Shown one piece after another: positions 24,636 through 32,486 of a stretch of 64,000 bases of DNA. Under the pieces are notes generated by a model, which worked only from the letters and a program-made list of their open reading frames with translations, was not told the origin of the DNA and made no database searches. Position 1 is the stretch's first letter; every line of letters starts with the position of its first letter. Origin of the DNA: UBA1081 sp045537555 (GTDB taxonomy: Bacteria > Bacillota > Clostridia > Oscillospirales > Acutalibacteraceae); the NCBI GenBank assembly GCA_045537555.1, contig JAZSPR010000025.1, positions 37,527 to 101,526 on the forward strand. Reading direction: 5' to 3'. The position numbers and the translations under genes were made by a program.

Positions 24636-25574
24636 CTAATTCCGATATTTTTCTAAGTTTACAAATTCATAACCCGAATTTCGTACATTGTCAATTATAT
24701 CTCCCAGAGCCTCTGCATTGTCACGACTTACTGCATGAAGAAGAATAACTGCTCCGGGATGAATTCTGTCCGTAACAGTTTTAAGTGCGTATTCTTTACC
24801 TTTTTGATTGTTTATATCCCAGTCCGCATATGCAAGCGACCAGAAAACACACATATACCCCATTGAATTGAGAACATCGAGTGCCTTTTCGGAATATTCC
24901 CCCTTCGGAAATCTGAAATAAGGTGATGAATAACCGAAATTTGTTCTGATGTAGTTATCAAAACCGAGGACTTCTTTTATCATTTCTTCAGTATTCAGTT
25001 CATCCATTGACGGATGATTTTCTGTATGATTTCCGACAATATGACCTTCATTTATCATTCTTGCAATTGCATGCGGATTCGATTTCATTTCATCAACCGT
25101 GCAGAAAAATGCAGCTTTTACGTTTTTTTCTTTCAGTACATCAAGAATCATTTCCGTATATCCGTTGTCATAACCTACATCAAAGGTCAGATAAACCTGA
25201 TTATCGGTATTCATATCTACCGTCAAAGCGTTAAAATTGTTATCTTCAAAGAATTGCTGCGATGTGACTGATATTTCATGCGGTTTATTATCTTTTGCGA
25301 CACCGTAGCTGTGAGAAATTTTATTTGTTTTCAAGTTGTTTCTTTCAGAAGCATATGTGAAGTCATGTATAACAGGAAGCGGATCAAGATGTGTCAGGAG
25401 ATTGCTGTTTTCGTTCTTTTTTCCGTATTCGGTTTTATTCATTTTGCGGTATCTGATTTCAACCTGACTGTTTTCTTCAGAAACTGAAATTTTTGATTTT
25501 TCATTTATTTCTTCAGAATTGCATGAAGACAATAATACGCAGATTATACACATAACGGCAATTATTCTTTTCAT
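24636..25574 (-). CDS. PdaA-like polysaccharide deacetylase lipoprotein
   Basis: 312 residues. It begins with a lipoprotein signal (IICVLLSSC, lipobox Cys about 18), then a poorly conserved stretch to about 120. A CE4 NodB domain follows: YLTFDVGYDNGYTEMIL, the metal-binding HxxxH in GNHTENHPSM, FRFPKGEYSE and the final VILLHAV. The FDxGYxNGYT wording is that of PdaA, which deacetylates muramic acid on the way to muramic-delta-lactam in the spore cortex. The second residue of the PdaA FDN motif is Val here, a conservative difference within CE4. Outside the membrane. AAAGGAGG precedes the ATG. Confidence 0.82.
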   Translation of the reverse strand: MKRIIAVMCIICVLLSSCNSEEINEKSKISVSEENSQVEIRYRKMNKTEYGKKNENSNLLTHLDPLPVIHDFTYASERNNLKTNKISHSYGVAKDNKPHEISVTSQQFFEDNNFNALTVDMNTDNQVYLTFDVGYDNGYTEMILDVLKEKNVKAAFFCTVDEMKSNPHAIARMINEGHIVGNHTENHPSMDELNTEEMIKEVLGFDNYIRTNFGYSSPYFRFPKGEYSEKALDVLNSMGYMCVFWSLAYADWDINNQKGKEYALKTVTDRIHPGAVILLHAVSRDNAEALGDIIDNVRNSGYEFVNLEKYRN

Positions 25575-25593
25575 TGCTTTTCCTCCTTTATGT

Positions 25594-25610
25594 ACAGCGT
25601 AAAACGCTGT
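25594..25610. terminator. Hairpin between the small gene and the deacetylase gene
   Basis: Stem ACAGCGT / ACGCTGT with an AAA loop, directly after the stop of the 63-residue gene. There is no T-run, so it is more likely an mRNA processing or stability element, or a weak terminator. Confidence 0.4.
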
Positions 25611-25802
25611 TTACATCATACCCTGGATACCGTCAAGAACACCGTTGATTGTCTTTAATGTCTTGTCTGCAGTCTTTTTGATCTGCTTCTTTGTTTTTCT
25701 GTTACCGCCGTTCATCATTGCTGAACCGATCATTGCCGCCGCACCGCCTACAGCCATAACTGCACCGATTGTTTTTGTCATATTCATTGTCTTTTTAGTC
25801 AT
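25611..25802 (-). CDS. Small hypothetical protein with Gly/Ala hydrophobic segment
   Basis: 63 residues from the ATG at 25802 (AAAGGTG 7 nt upstream; the GTG three codons earlier lies in that site). Residues about 8-30 form a Gly/Ala/Met-rich hydrophobic segment (TIGAVMAVGGAAAMIGSAMM), followed by a basic helix (NRKTKKQIKKTADKTLKTI) and a short hydrophobic end. The layout resembles small YtxH-like membrane-associated proteins common in clostridia, but I do not recognise a family. Same strand as the PdaA-like gene, 36 bp away. Confidence 0.6.
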   Translation of the reverse strand: MTKKTMNMTKTIGAVMAVGGAAAMIGSAMMNGGNRKTKKQIKKTADKTLKTINGVLDGIQGMM

Positions 25803-25870
25803 TTTAATCACCTTTCTTAAATTTTGTATGTTTAGTTTGTCCCGTTAAATAAAAAATATCCTCAGTAATG

Positions 25871-25899
25871 TTGCAAAAGTCAGCAGAAAGTGCTAATAT
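25871..25899 (+). promoter_or_regulatory. Candidate promoter of the gtrA-yhaM unit
   Basis: TTGCAA (25871-25876), 17-bp spacer, TAATAT (25894-25899). A TATAAT three bases further on would need a 20-bp spacer. Confidence 0.45.
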
Positions 25900-25929
25900 A
25901 ATATAAATATATTAAAAGGGGTATTACTT

Positions 25930-26490
25930 TTGAAAAAATTATATGACAAAATATTTTCAGTTAAATTTTTTAAAATGTTTCTCGGTTTCCCTGTTATCGG
26001 AAAACTTCTGACATATGAAATGCTTTCATATCTGTTTTTCGGTGTTATGACAACTGTTGTAAATTTCGTTGTTTTCTTTGTTTCAGATAAAATTCTCGGT
26101 AGTGAAAGTATTGCAGAATTTACATTGTTCAATGATATTTTTAAAGTTACATTTGAAGATGTTTCAACTGTCATTGCCTGGATATTTGCAGTTCTTTTTG
26201 CTTATGTAACAAACAAACTGTGGGTATTTGAAAGCAAAACTGCTGAAATAAAGGTTGTTCTGAGAGAAATTGTTTCATTTTTTGCGGCAAGAATTGTCTC
26301 TTTTGTTGTTTTTGAATCTCTCGGGTTTATGCTTGTAAGAAATATTCTTAATAATACTGACTATACAACTGAAAATTTCAGCAAATGGACAGCAAAAATT
26401 TTAATGGCTGTTATTGTTGTAGTTTTTAATTATGTTATGAGTAAACTCGTTATATTCAGAAAGAAATCAAAGGAAGGCGAAAATGTATGA
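25930..26490 (+). CDS. GtrA-family membrane protein
   Basis: 186 residues with four membrane helices. The family match is in YLFFGVMTTVVNFVVFF and AWIFAVLFAYVTNKLWVFES; the C-terminal VIVVVFNYVMSKLVIF is the usual last helix. GtrA-like proteins are thought to help move lipid-linked sugars across the membrane; the sugar here is unknown. The start is TTG at 25930 with AAAAGGGG 8-10 nt upstream; no ATG fits. The stop overlaps the next start (ATGA). Confidence 0.82.
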   Translation: MKKLYDKIFSVKFFKMFLGFPVIGKLLTYEMLSYLFFGVMTTVVNFVVFFVSDKILGSESIAEFTLFNDIFKVTFEDVSTVIAWIFAVLFAYVTNKLWVFESKTAEIKVVLREIVSFFAARIVSFVVFESLGFMLVRNILNNTDYTTENFSKWTAKILMAVIVVVFNYVMSKLVIFRKKSKEGENV

Positions 26491-27455
26491 ATTTTAAAGA
26501 AATAGACGGAAACGGCACCGTTGAAGGTTTTGCACTTGTAAAAACATGTGATAAAAAAACAGCCAAAAACGGCTCTGTTTTTCTTGATTTACATCTTGCT
26601 GATAAAACAGGTGAAATCAATGCAAAAATGTGGGATTTCCGTGAAGGCGCTTTTCTTCCCGAGCCTAACAGCATTGTAAAAATCAGAGGTGTCATTTCGG
26701 AATATAACGGTACTCCGCAGTTGAGAATTGACAGAATCCGTGCAAAATGGGACAGCGATAATATTGATATGGCTGACATCATTCCTTCATCAGATTATTC
26801 GGGTGAATTTATGATGCAGAATATCCGTAATAAAGTAAATGCTTTTTCAAATGATGCTTTGAAAAAACTTGTTAATGCCGTGCTTGATGAATACGGTGGC
26901 AGAATGCTTGATTGTCCCGCAGCATTCAGACTTCATCATGCAATCCGCGGCGGACTTCTTATGCATACACTTTCAATTGTCAAACTCTGTGAGTGTGTTG
27001 CATCAATTTATCCCACAGTTGACAGAGAGCTTCTCATTTCAGGTGCAATTCTTCACGATGTATGCAAAACAGATGAGTTTGTTATTTCTTCAGCCGGGCT
27101 TGTTGACGGTTATACTGCTGAAGGCACACTTGTCGGTCATCTTGTAATGGGCGCTATGGCAATTGACAGAATTGCAAGGGAAAATAATATAGACAAAGAT
27201 ACAGCAATGCTCCTTGAGCATATGCTTATTTCTCATCACGGTGAACCGGAATTCGGTGCGGCAACAAGACCTCTTTTCCTTGAAGCCGAAATTCTTTCAG
27301 AGCTTGACTCTCTTGATGCAAATATCTATGAAATCGAAAACTGTCTTGCTGATGTTGCTCCCCGTGAATTTTCTAACCGTCAGTGGGCACTTCATGACAG
27401 AAAATTCTATAACCACGGCAGAAAAGCTCCCGAAACAAAAGTAAATCTTGATTAA
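26487..27455 (+). CDS. yhaM: YhaM-like 3'-5' exoribonuclease (OB fold plus HD domain)
   Basis: 322 residues. The N-terminal OB-fold (about 12-100; FLDLHLADKTGEINAKMWD, VKIRGVISEYNGTPQLRI) is followed by an HD phosphohydrolase domain with GGLLMHTLSIV, GAILHDVCK and HHGEPEFGAATRP carrying the metal-binding His/Asp residues. The layout and length match YhaM/CBF1, which degrades RNA or single-stranded DNA from the 3' end. It overlaps gtrA by 4 bp, which is odd for a nuclease and suggests simple co-expression. Confidence 0.85.
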   Translation: MNFKEIDGNGTVEGFALVKTCDKKTAKNGSVFLDLHLADKTGEINAKMWDFREGAFLPEPNSIVKIRGVISEYNGTPQLRIDRIRAKWDSDNIDMADIIPSSDYSGEFMMQNIRNKVNAFSNDALKKLVNAVLDEYGGRMLDCPAAFRLHHAIRGGLLMHTLSIVKLCECVASIYPTVDRELLISGAILHDVCKTDEFVISSAGLVDGYTAEGTLVGHLVMGAMAIDRIARENNIDKDTAMLLEHMLISHHGEPEFGAATRPLFLEAEILSELDSLDANIYEIENCLADVAPREFSNRQWALHDRKFYNHGRKAPETKVNLD

Positions 27456-27467
27456 GAGGTGTTTTAA

Positions 27468-28520
27468 GTGGCAGAACGTAACCATGAAATAAAAAAAATT
27501 CAGCCTTTGATTGATAAAAACGGCAGACTGACAGAACCCGGTTGGTCAAGAAGGCTTTATCAGCAGTATGACAGAAAGATGATAAAAGCTCCCGCCTTCC
27601 GCATAAAAGAATGGGACTATTATCTTGTTATGGGACAGGATTTCGGTGTTGCTTTCACAATTTCGGATGACGGATATATCGGTCTTCAGTCAGTAAGCCT
27701 TCTCGATTTTACCGATGAAAGTAATCCATGGGAACATACAAACACAATTCTCACACCTTTCCCCATGGGAAAAATGAAAATGCCTCCCACAAGCGAAAAG
27801 GGTAATGTTTCATTTCATAATAAAAAGCTGAAACTTGATTATTATAAAACCGAAAATCAGCGCAGCATTATCTGCAATTTTAATGATTTCCTTGACGGAA
27901 AAACATTTTCATGTAATATTAAACTTGAAGAGCCTTATATGGATACAATGGTTATTGCAACTCCCTGGGCAGAAAAGGAAACAGCTTTCTATTACAATCA
28001 GAAAATCAACTGTATGAGAGCTTCGGGTTCCGTTTTCTTTAACGGTAAAGAATATAAATTCAATCCGAAAACAGATTTCGGCACACTTGACTGGGGCAGA
28101 GGTGTATGGACTTACGATAACACATGGTATTGGGGTTCAGGCAACTGTGATATTGACGGTAAAGCTTTCGGTTTCAATATCGGATACGGCTTCGGTAACA
28201 CATCGGCTGCAAGTGAAAATGTTATTTTTTATAACGGAAAAGCTCATAAGTTTGATGATATCAGTTTCAATATTCCTACCGATAAAAACGGTAATAAAGA
28301 TTATATGAAACCGTGGACATTCACTTCATCCGACGGCAGATTTGAAGCTGATTTTATCCCTGTACTTGACAGAGCCGCTAAAATTGATGTCAAATTCATC
28401 ATAACAGACCAACATCAGGTTTTCGGCAGAATGTCAGGTAAAGCCGTTCTTGATAACGGAAAAGTAATTGAATTCAAAAACATGCTTTGCTTCGCAGAGG
28501 ATGTTCACAATAAATATTAA
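27468..28520 (+). CDS. DUF2804-family protein
   Basis: 350 residues, no signal peptide or membrane helix. The sequence is rich in Trp/Tyr/Gly beta-strand stretches (TDFGTLDWGRGVWTYDNTWY, WGSGNCDIDGKAFGFNIGYG) that I recognise as DUF2804. The family has a lipocalin/calycin-like feel and no settled function; some members adjoin lipid or degradative genes. Start is GTG at 27468 behind GAGGTG. It sits between yhaM (12 bp) and prmA (11 bp) and is likely co-transcribed. Confidence 0.7.
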   Translation: MAERNHEIKKIQPLIDKNGRLTEPGWSRRLYQQYDRKMIKAPAFRIKEWDYYLVMGQDFGVAFTISDDGYIGLQSVSLLDFTDESNPWEHTNTILTPFPMGKMKMPPTSEKGNVSFHNKKLKLDYYKTENQRSIICNFNDFLDGKTFSCNIKLEEPYMDTMVIATPWAEKETAFYYNQKINCMRASGSVFFNGKEYKFNPKTDFGTLDWGRGVWTYDNTWYWGSGNCDIDGKAFGFNIGYGFGNTSAASENVIFYNGKAHKFDDISFNIPTDKNGNKDYMKPWTFTSSDGRFEADFIPVLDRAAKIDVKFIITDQHQVFGRMSGKAVLDNGKVIEFKNMLCFAEDVHNKY

Positions 28521-28531
28521 AGAGGTATATT

Positions 28532-29455
28532 ATGGATTGGACCGAAATTAAAGTAACTGTTCCCGTTGAAAAAGTTGACGAAGCGGGAGCAATCGTCTCA
28601 ATGACAGTTCCTTACGGTATTTATATTGAAGATTATTCAGATATGGAAGATGCTGTTCTTGAAATAGCACATATTGATCTTATTGACGAGGATCTTCTAG
28701 CCCGTGACAGGTCAAAAGGTATTGTTCACGTTTATATTTCTCCCGAAGAAAATCCCAATGAGGCTGTTTCATTTATAAAAGACAGACTTACAGCAGAAAA
28801 TATTGAATTTGAAATTGAAACTGTTCTTTGCAAAAATGCCGACTGGGAAAATAACTGGAAGAAATACTTTAAGCCAATGCCCGTAGGCGAAAGACTTCTT
28901 ATTCAGCCTATCTGGAAGGATGAGGTTGATGCGGGAGAGAGAGTTGTTCTTCATCTTGAACCCGGTCTTGCGTTCGGCTCAGGTTCACATGAAACAACAA
29001 GACTCTGTCTGGCTTCTATTGAAAAATACATTAAACCCGGTTGTAAGATGCTTGATATAGGTTGCGGAAGCGGTATTCTTTCAATCGCATCTCTTCTTCT
29101 TGGTGCAGAAAGTGCTGTTGGTGTTGATATCGATAAGCTCGCTGTAAAGACAGCAAGAGAAAATGCCGACAGAAACAGGATTGAAGAAGAAAGATATACT
29201 CTTCATCACGGTAACCTTACCGATAAAGTTTCAGGTAAATTTGATGTTATTGCCGCAAATATCGTTGCAGATGCTATCATCATGCTTTCAAAAGGCGTTG
29301 ATGAATTTATGAATGATGACAGCGTTTACATCGTTTCGGGTATTATTGATATGCGTGAGCCTGAAGTTGTTGCCGCACTCGATGAATACGGTTTCAGAAT
29401 CATTGCCCGTCATGAAGAAGCCGGTTGGCTGTGTTTTGAATGTATGAAAAAATAA
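28532..29455 (+). CDS. prmA: Ribosomal protein L11 methyltransferase
   Basis: 307 residues. PrmA trimethylates L11 at several residues using SAM. The N-terminal recognition domain is followed by the Rossmann methyltransferase domain: the signature PGLAFGSGSHETTRLCL, then MLDIGCGSGILSIASLLLGA (SAM-binding motif I) and VAANIVADAIIML (the NIxA-type motif). AAAGAGGT precedes the ATG. Ends the unit at the terminator 29472-29503. Confidence 0.94.
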   Translation: MDWTEIKVTVPVEKVDEAGAIVSMTVPYGIYIEDYSDMEDAVLEIAHIDLIDEDLLARDRSKGIVHVYISPEENPNEAVSFIKDRLTAENIEFEIETVLCKNADWENNWKKYFKPMPVGERLLIQPIWKDEVDAGERVVLHLEPGLAFGSGSHETTRLCLASIEKYIKPGCKMLDIGCGSGILSIASLLLGAESAVGVDIDKLAVKTARENADRNRIEEERYTLHHGNLTDKVSGKFDVIAANIVADAIIMLSKGVDEFMNDDSVYIVSGIIDMREPEVVAALDEYGFRIIARHEEAGWLCFECMKK

Positions 29456-29471
29456 TATATTTATATCATTT

Positions 29472-29503
29472 ATAACCGTCTTTTTTTTGACGGTTATTTT
29501 TTT
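29472..29503 (+). terminator. Rho-independent terminator after prmA
   Basis: Stem ATAACCGTC (29472-29480) / GACGGTTAT (29489-29497), loop of eight T residues, then a T-run. Confidence 0.85.
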
Positions 29504-29609
29504 ATCATAATTTTACAATAACGCAATTCCGTAACAATAAAAAATTCCGTTAATAATGTCTGATTAAAAAGCCACATTATTTGTGAGATTAATAAAATGG
29601 AGGTGTGTT

Positions 29610-30821
29610 ATGAAAAAATTAATAAAAATTGCGGATGTTTCTTTGTCTGTATTGTGTGTAATAATTTTCAGTTTTATTATAATCGGGACAATATATCATC
29701 CGAAAAAAATTGTATTTTATGATAATGCTCAGTCCTACAATTATATGACAGTTTTTAATGTAACGAAAACTCAGACGGCAATGCCTGTTTTTAAAGGGAA
29801 AACAGAAAGTGAAGCAACTGCTGAAGTTTCACTTTTCGGAATAATCCCGGTAACTCACGTTGAAGCGGTTGAGTCAGAGCGAAAGTATGTAAATGTAGGC
29901 GGAAGTCTTGTAGGTATAAAAATATATACCGAGGGACTTCTTGTTGTAGATGTTCAGGATGTTGATACAATTAACGGCTTTGTTAATCCGGGGCAACAGT
30001 CGGGAATAAAAAAAGGTGACATTATAACCCATGTCAATGATGAAATTGTAAGGTCTGTTTCTGATTTTTCTCAGCGTGTTACAATCTGTGACGGCAAAGA
30101 TTTGAGTATCGCGGTAAAAAGAGATAATAATACCTTATATTATTCACTTACTCCTGCATTCTCAGAAAGTGAAGGTAAATATAGGTGCGGTCTGTGGTTA
30201 AAAGACAGCACAGCCGGAATAGGTACACTTACTTTTACAGACCCCGATACGGAAATGTTTGCATCTCTCGGTCATGCTATTTATGATTCTGATACAAAAA
30301 CAGTTTTGTCAGTCAGCGACGGAGATATTCTCAGAGCCTCAATAAACGGTTGTGAAAAAGGTAATAAAGGGGAAACAGGACAGATAAAGGGGACTTTTTC
30401 AACCGATGATTTCGGTGATATTCTCGAAAACAACGAATTTGGTGTTTACGGTGTTTATGATGATAAAAAAATAAATAATAATAGTCTTTTCCCCGTTGCT
30501 GGTCAGTCAGAAATCAAAACAGGCGATGCTCAGATAATTTCAACAGTTTCAGATTCAGGTACTAAAGTTTACGATATTGAAATTGAAAAAATTAATTATA
30601 CGTCTGATAAACAGTCACGTTCAATGATTATAAAGGTAACAGATGATGAGCTTATTGAAGAAACGGGCGGTATAATTCAGGGAATGAGCGGCAGTCCTAT
30701 AATACAGAACGGAATGCTTGTCGGTGCCGTTACTCATGTTTTTCTTAATGACCCGACAAGAGGATACGGAATATTTGCGGAAACGATGATTGATACGGCA
30801 GAAAGCATAAATAAACAATAA
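29610..30821 (+). CDS. spoIVB: SpoIVB peptidase (S55), sporulation signalling protease
   Basis: 403 residues from the ATG at 29610, which has GGAGGTG 5 nt upstream; an in-frame GTG at 29583 has no site. One N-terminal membrane helix, a PDZ domain (about 100-170; GIKKGDIITHVNDEIV), then the S55 protease domain with ASLGHAIYD (catalytic His) and GGIIQGMSGSPIIQNG (Ser 360/362), followed by AVTHVFLNDPTRGYGIF, almost identical to SpoIVB of Bacillus. Made in the forespore, it crosses the membrane and triggers SpoIVFB cleavage of pro-sigma-K. In Bacillus it follows recN; here it lies 30 kb from recN. Confidence 0.95.
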   Translation: MKKLIKIADVSLSVLCVIIFSFIIIGTIYHPKKIVFYDNAQSYNYMTVFNVTKTQTAMPVFKGKTESEATAEVSLFGIIPVTHVEAVESERKYVNVGGSLVGIKIYTEGLLVVDVQDVDTINGFVNPGQQSGIKKGDIITHVNDEIVRSVSDFSQRVTICDGKDLSIAVKRDNNTLYYSLTPAFSESEGKYRCGLWLKDSTAGIGTLTFTDPDTEMFASLGHAIYDSDTKTVLSVSDGDILRASINGCEKGNKGETGQIKGTFSTDDFGDILENNEFGVYGVYDDKKINNNSLFPVAGQSEIKTGDAQIISTVSDSGTKVYDIEIEKINYTSDKQSRSMIIKVTDDELIEETGGIIQGMSGSPIIQNGMLVGAVTHVFLNDPTRGYGIFAETMIDTAESINKQ

Positions 30822-30849
30822 TTTGTCGCTCAGCGACAAATTATTGTTT
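30813..30849. terminator. 18-bp perfect palindrome at the end of spoIVB
   Basis: Arms 30813-30830 and 30832-30849 are exact complements around one base; the spoIVB stop codon lies inside the left arm. It can form a long hairpin ending GTTTC, so it probably terminates or protects the 3' end of the mRNA. Confidence 0.6.
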
Positions 30850-30856
30850 CAATTTT

Positions 30857-30975
30857 CAATTCGAAATGCTCAATGCGCAATTTTGGAAAAGGCTCCGCCT
30901 TTTGAACCATTATAATGGGGTAAGGGGCAACGCCCCTTCATCAATTGCGAATTGCGAATTTAGCATTGCGAATTT
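30857..30975. repeat. 119-bp MITE-like element with 26-bp imperfect terminal inverted repeats
   Basis: Left end 30857-30882 and right end 30950-30975 match as inverted repeats at 22 of 26 positions (both contain AATGCT and CGCAATT blocks). Between them are two perfect hairpins, AAAAGGC/GCCTTTT (30887-30903) and AAGGGGC/GCCCCTT (30922-30938). There is no coding capacity. The lone ends plus internal stems suggest a non-autonomous or REP-like element. No matching transposase ends are seen in the window; the IS1182 ends at 10.9-12.4 kb differ. Confidence 0.6.
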
Positions 30976-31039
30976 ATAGGACCCCGATAAATTCTGATTT
31001 ACATAATTGCTTGCTTTTATACTTCTTTATTCATTATCA

Positions 31040-31068
31040 TTGACATTTGATTTTTGTCATGTTATCAT
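31040..31068 (+). promoter_or_regulatory. Promoter of the sialidase gene
   Basis: TTGACA (31040-31045), 17-bp spacer, TATCAT (31063-31068). It is 43 bp before the sialidase ATG. Confidence 0.7.
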
Positions 31069-31093
31069 TTAAGAAAAACGGAGGATAACACAT

Positions 31094-31114
31094 TTGTGTG
31101 TTTTTGACTTATGA
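31094..31114 (+). other. Possible 6-codon leader ORF overlapping the sialidase start
   Basis: The only good ribosome site here, GGAGG (31080-31084), is 26 nt from the sialidase ATG but 9 nt from a TTG at 31094. That TTG opens six codons ending in TGA (31112-31114), which overlaps the sialidase ATG (31111). Translational coupling is possible, as is a nearby indel. Low certainty. Confidence 0.3.
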
Positions 31115-32481
31115 ACAAACAGTATTTTCAGCCTTTTGAAGCGGGCACAATGGGTTCAAAAACTTACAGAATCCCCGCAATTTATACTCTTCAGGACGGC
31201 TCGGTTATTGCTGCCGCAGATATGAGATATGATCACGGTTCCGATTCTGCAAATAATATTGATACTCTTCTGGCATTTTCAGAAAACGGCTACGGCGAAT
31301 GGAAATATAACGTTGTTAACTATTTCGATGATTATGCTGATACACATACCGATACTGAAAGTGCGTCATTTATTGATACTGCAATCGTTCAGTCGGAAAA
31401 CGGCAGAATATTTATTCTGACTGATGTCTGGACTGCATACGGCGGTTATATGACCTGCAAAAAAGGAACGGGTTTCGTAAAAGTAAACGGAGCAGACCAC
31501 CTTCTTCTCACAACAGGCTCATGCTCTGATGAATTGAATTCTTTTGGTTTTTATATCGGTGATTATAAAGACGGTTTTGCTCCCGTAATGAGACTTTCAG
31601 ATAAGTCTGCTACGGAATATACCGTTGATGAAGAATATTTCATTTATAAAAACAATGAACCTCTTTATCAGCCTCAGGTCGGTTCAGACAAGCAGATAAA
31701 GCAGAATGTTTATTATGATAAATCTTATTTTTCGGCTTACCGAACATGTTATCTGTGGCTGAGATATTCTGACGATAACGGAAAAACATGGAGCAAACCT
31801 CTTAATATTTCCTCTCAGATTAAGAAAAAAAGAGAAGGTTTTGTAGGTGTAGGACCCGGCAGAGGTGCAACAGTTAAAGTTAACGGTAAAGAGAGAATTC
31901 TCTTCTGTCTTTACGTAAACGGACTTATAAAGGGTGCTTGTGAAGAAGTTGTTGTAATTTATTCCGATGATAACGGAAAAACATGGAAGCGTGCCGATAC
32001 AAAACACGGTTTCGGAGTAGGAAAGACAAGTGAATCGCAGATTGTATCTCTTCCCGACGGAAAACTGCGAATTTATGCAAGAAACAAAGGTAATTATGTT
32101 TCATATTCCGATAGTGCTGACGGCGGAGAAACATGGACTAAATTCAGGCATGACAAAAATCTTACCGCTTTCGGTAACTGCATGGTTTCATTTATCAATT
32201 ATTCCAAGAAGATAAACGGAAAGAGTGTTATTATAGGCTCTTTCCCGTCTGATACAAAAAAGAGAGCAAGCGGTGTTATTACTGTCGGTCTCGTCGGCGA
32301 AAACAATAAAGTTGACTGGATTTCAAATTATAAAGTTAATGATACATTCTTTGCTTATTCATGTCTTACGGAGCTTTCAGACGGCAATATTGCTTTCCTT
32401 TACGAAGATGAAGCATCACATATCACTTATGAAATTTTCACTCTGTCTGATGAAGGAAAACTTTCCCTTATGAAAGGTTGA
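31111..32481 (+). CDS. BNR-repeat sialidase-like protein (GH33-type)
   Basis: 456 residues. The YRIPAI motif (R20, the first Arg of the carboxylate-binding triad) opens the six-bladed propeller; ADMRYDHGSD holds the likely acid/base region; Asp-boxes SDDNGKTW occur twice and ADGGETW once. Sialidases release sialic acid from host glycans. There is no signal peptide, so the enzyme is cytoplasmic or is exported otherwise, which is unusual for mucin foraging and fits digestion of imported oligosaccharides. The amidohydrolase gene follows at 5 bp. No nan catabolic genes are present. Confidence 0.78.
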   Translation: MNKQYFQPFEAGTMGSKTYRIPAIYTLQDGSVIAAADMRYDHGSDSANNIDTLLAFSENGYGEWKYNVVNYFDDYADTHTDTESASFIDTAIVQSENGRIFILTDVWTAYGGYMTCKKGTGFVKVNGADHLLLTTGSCSDELNSFGFYIGDYKDGFAPVMRLSDKSATEYTVDEEYFIYKNNEPLYQPQVGSDKQIKQNVYYDKSYFSAYRTCYLWLRYSDDNGKTWSKPLNISSQIKKKREGFVGVGPGRGATVKVNGKERILFCLYVNGLIKGACEEVVVIYSDDNGKTWKRADTKHGFGVGKTSESQIVSLPDGKLRIYARNKGNYVSYSDSADGGETWTKFRHDKNLTAFGNCMVSFINYSKKINGKSVIIGSFPSDTKKRASGVITVGLVGENNKVDWISNYKVNDTFFAYSCLTELSDGNIAFLYEDEASHITYEIFTLSDEGKLSLMKG

Positions 32482-32486
32482 TTATT

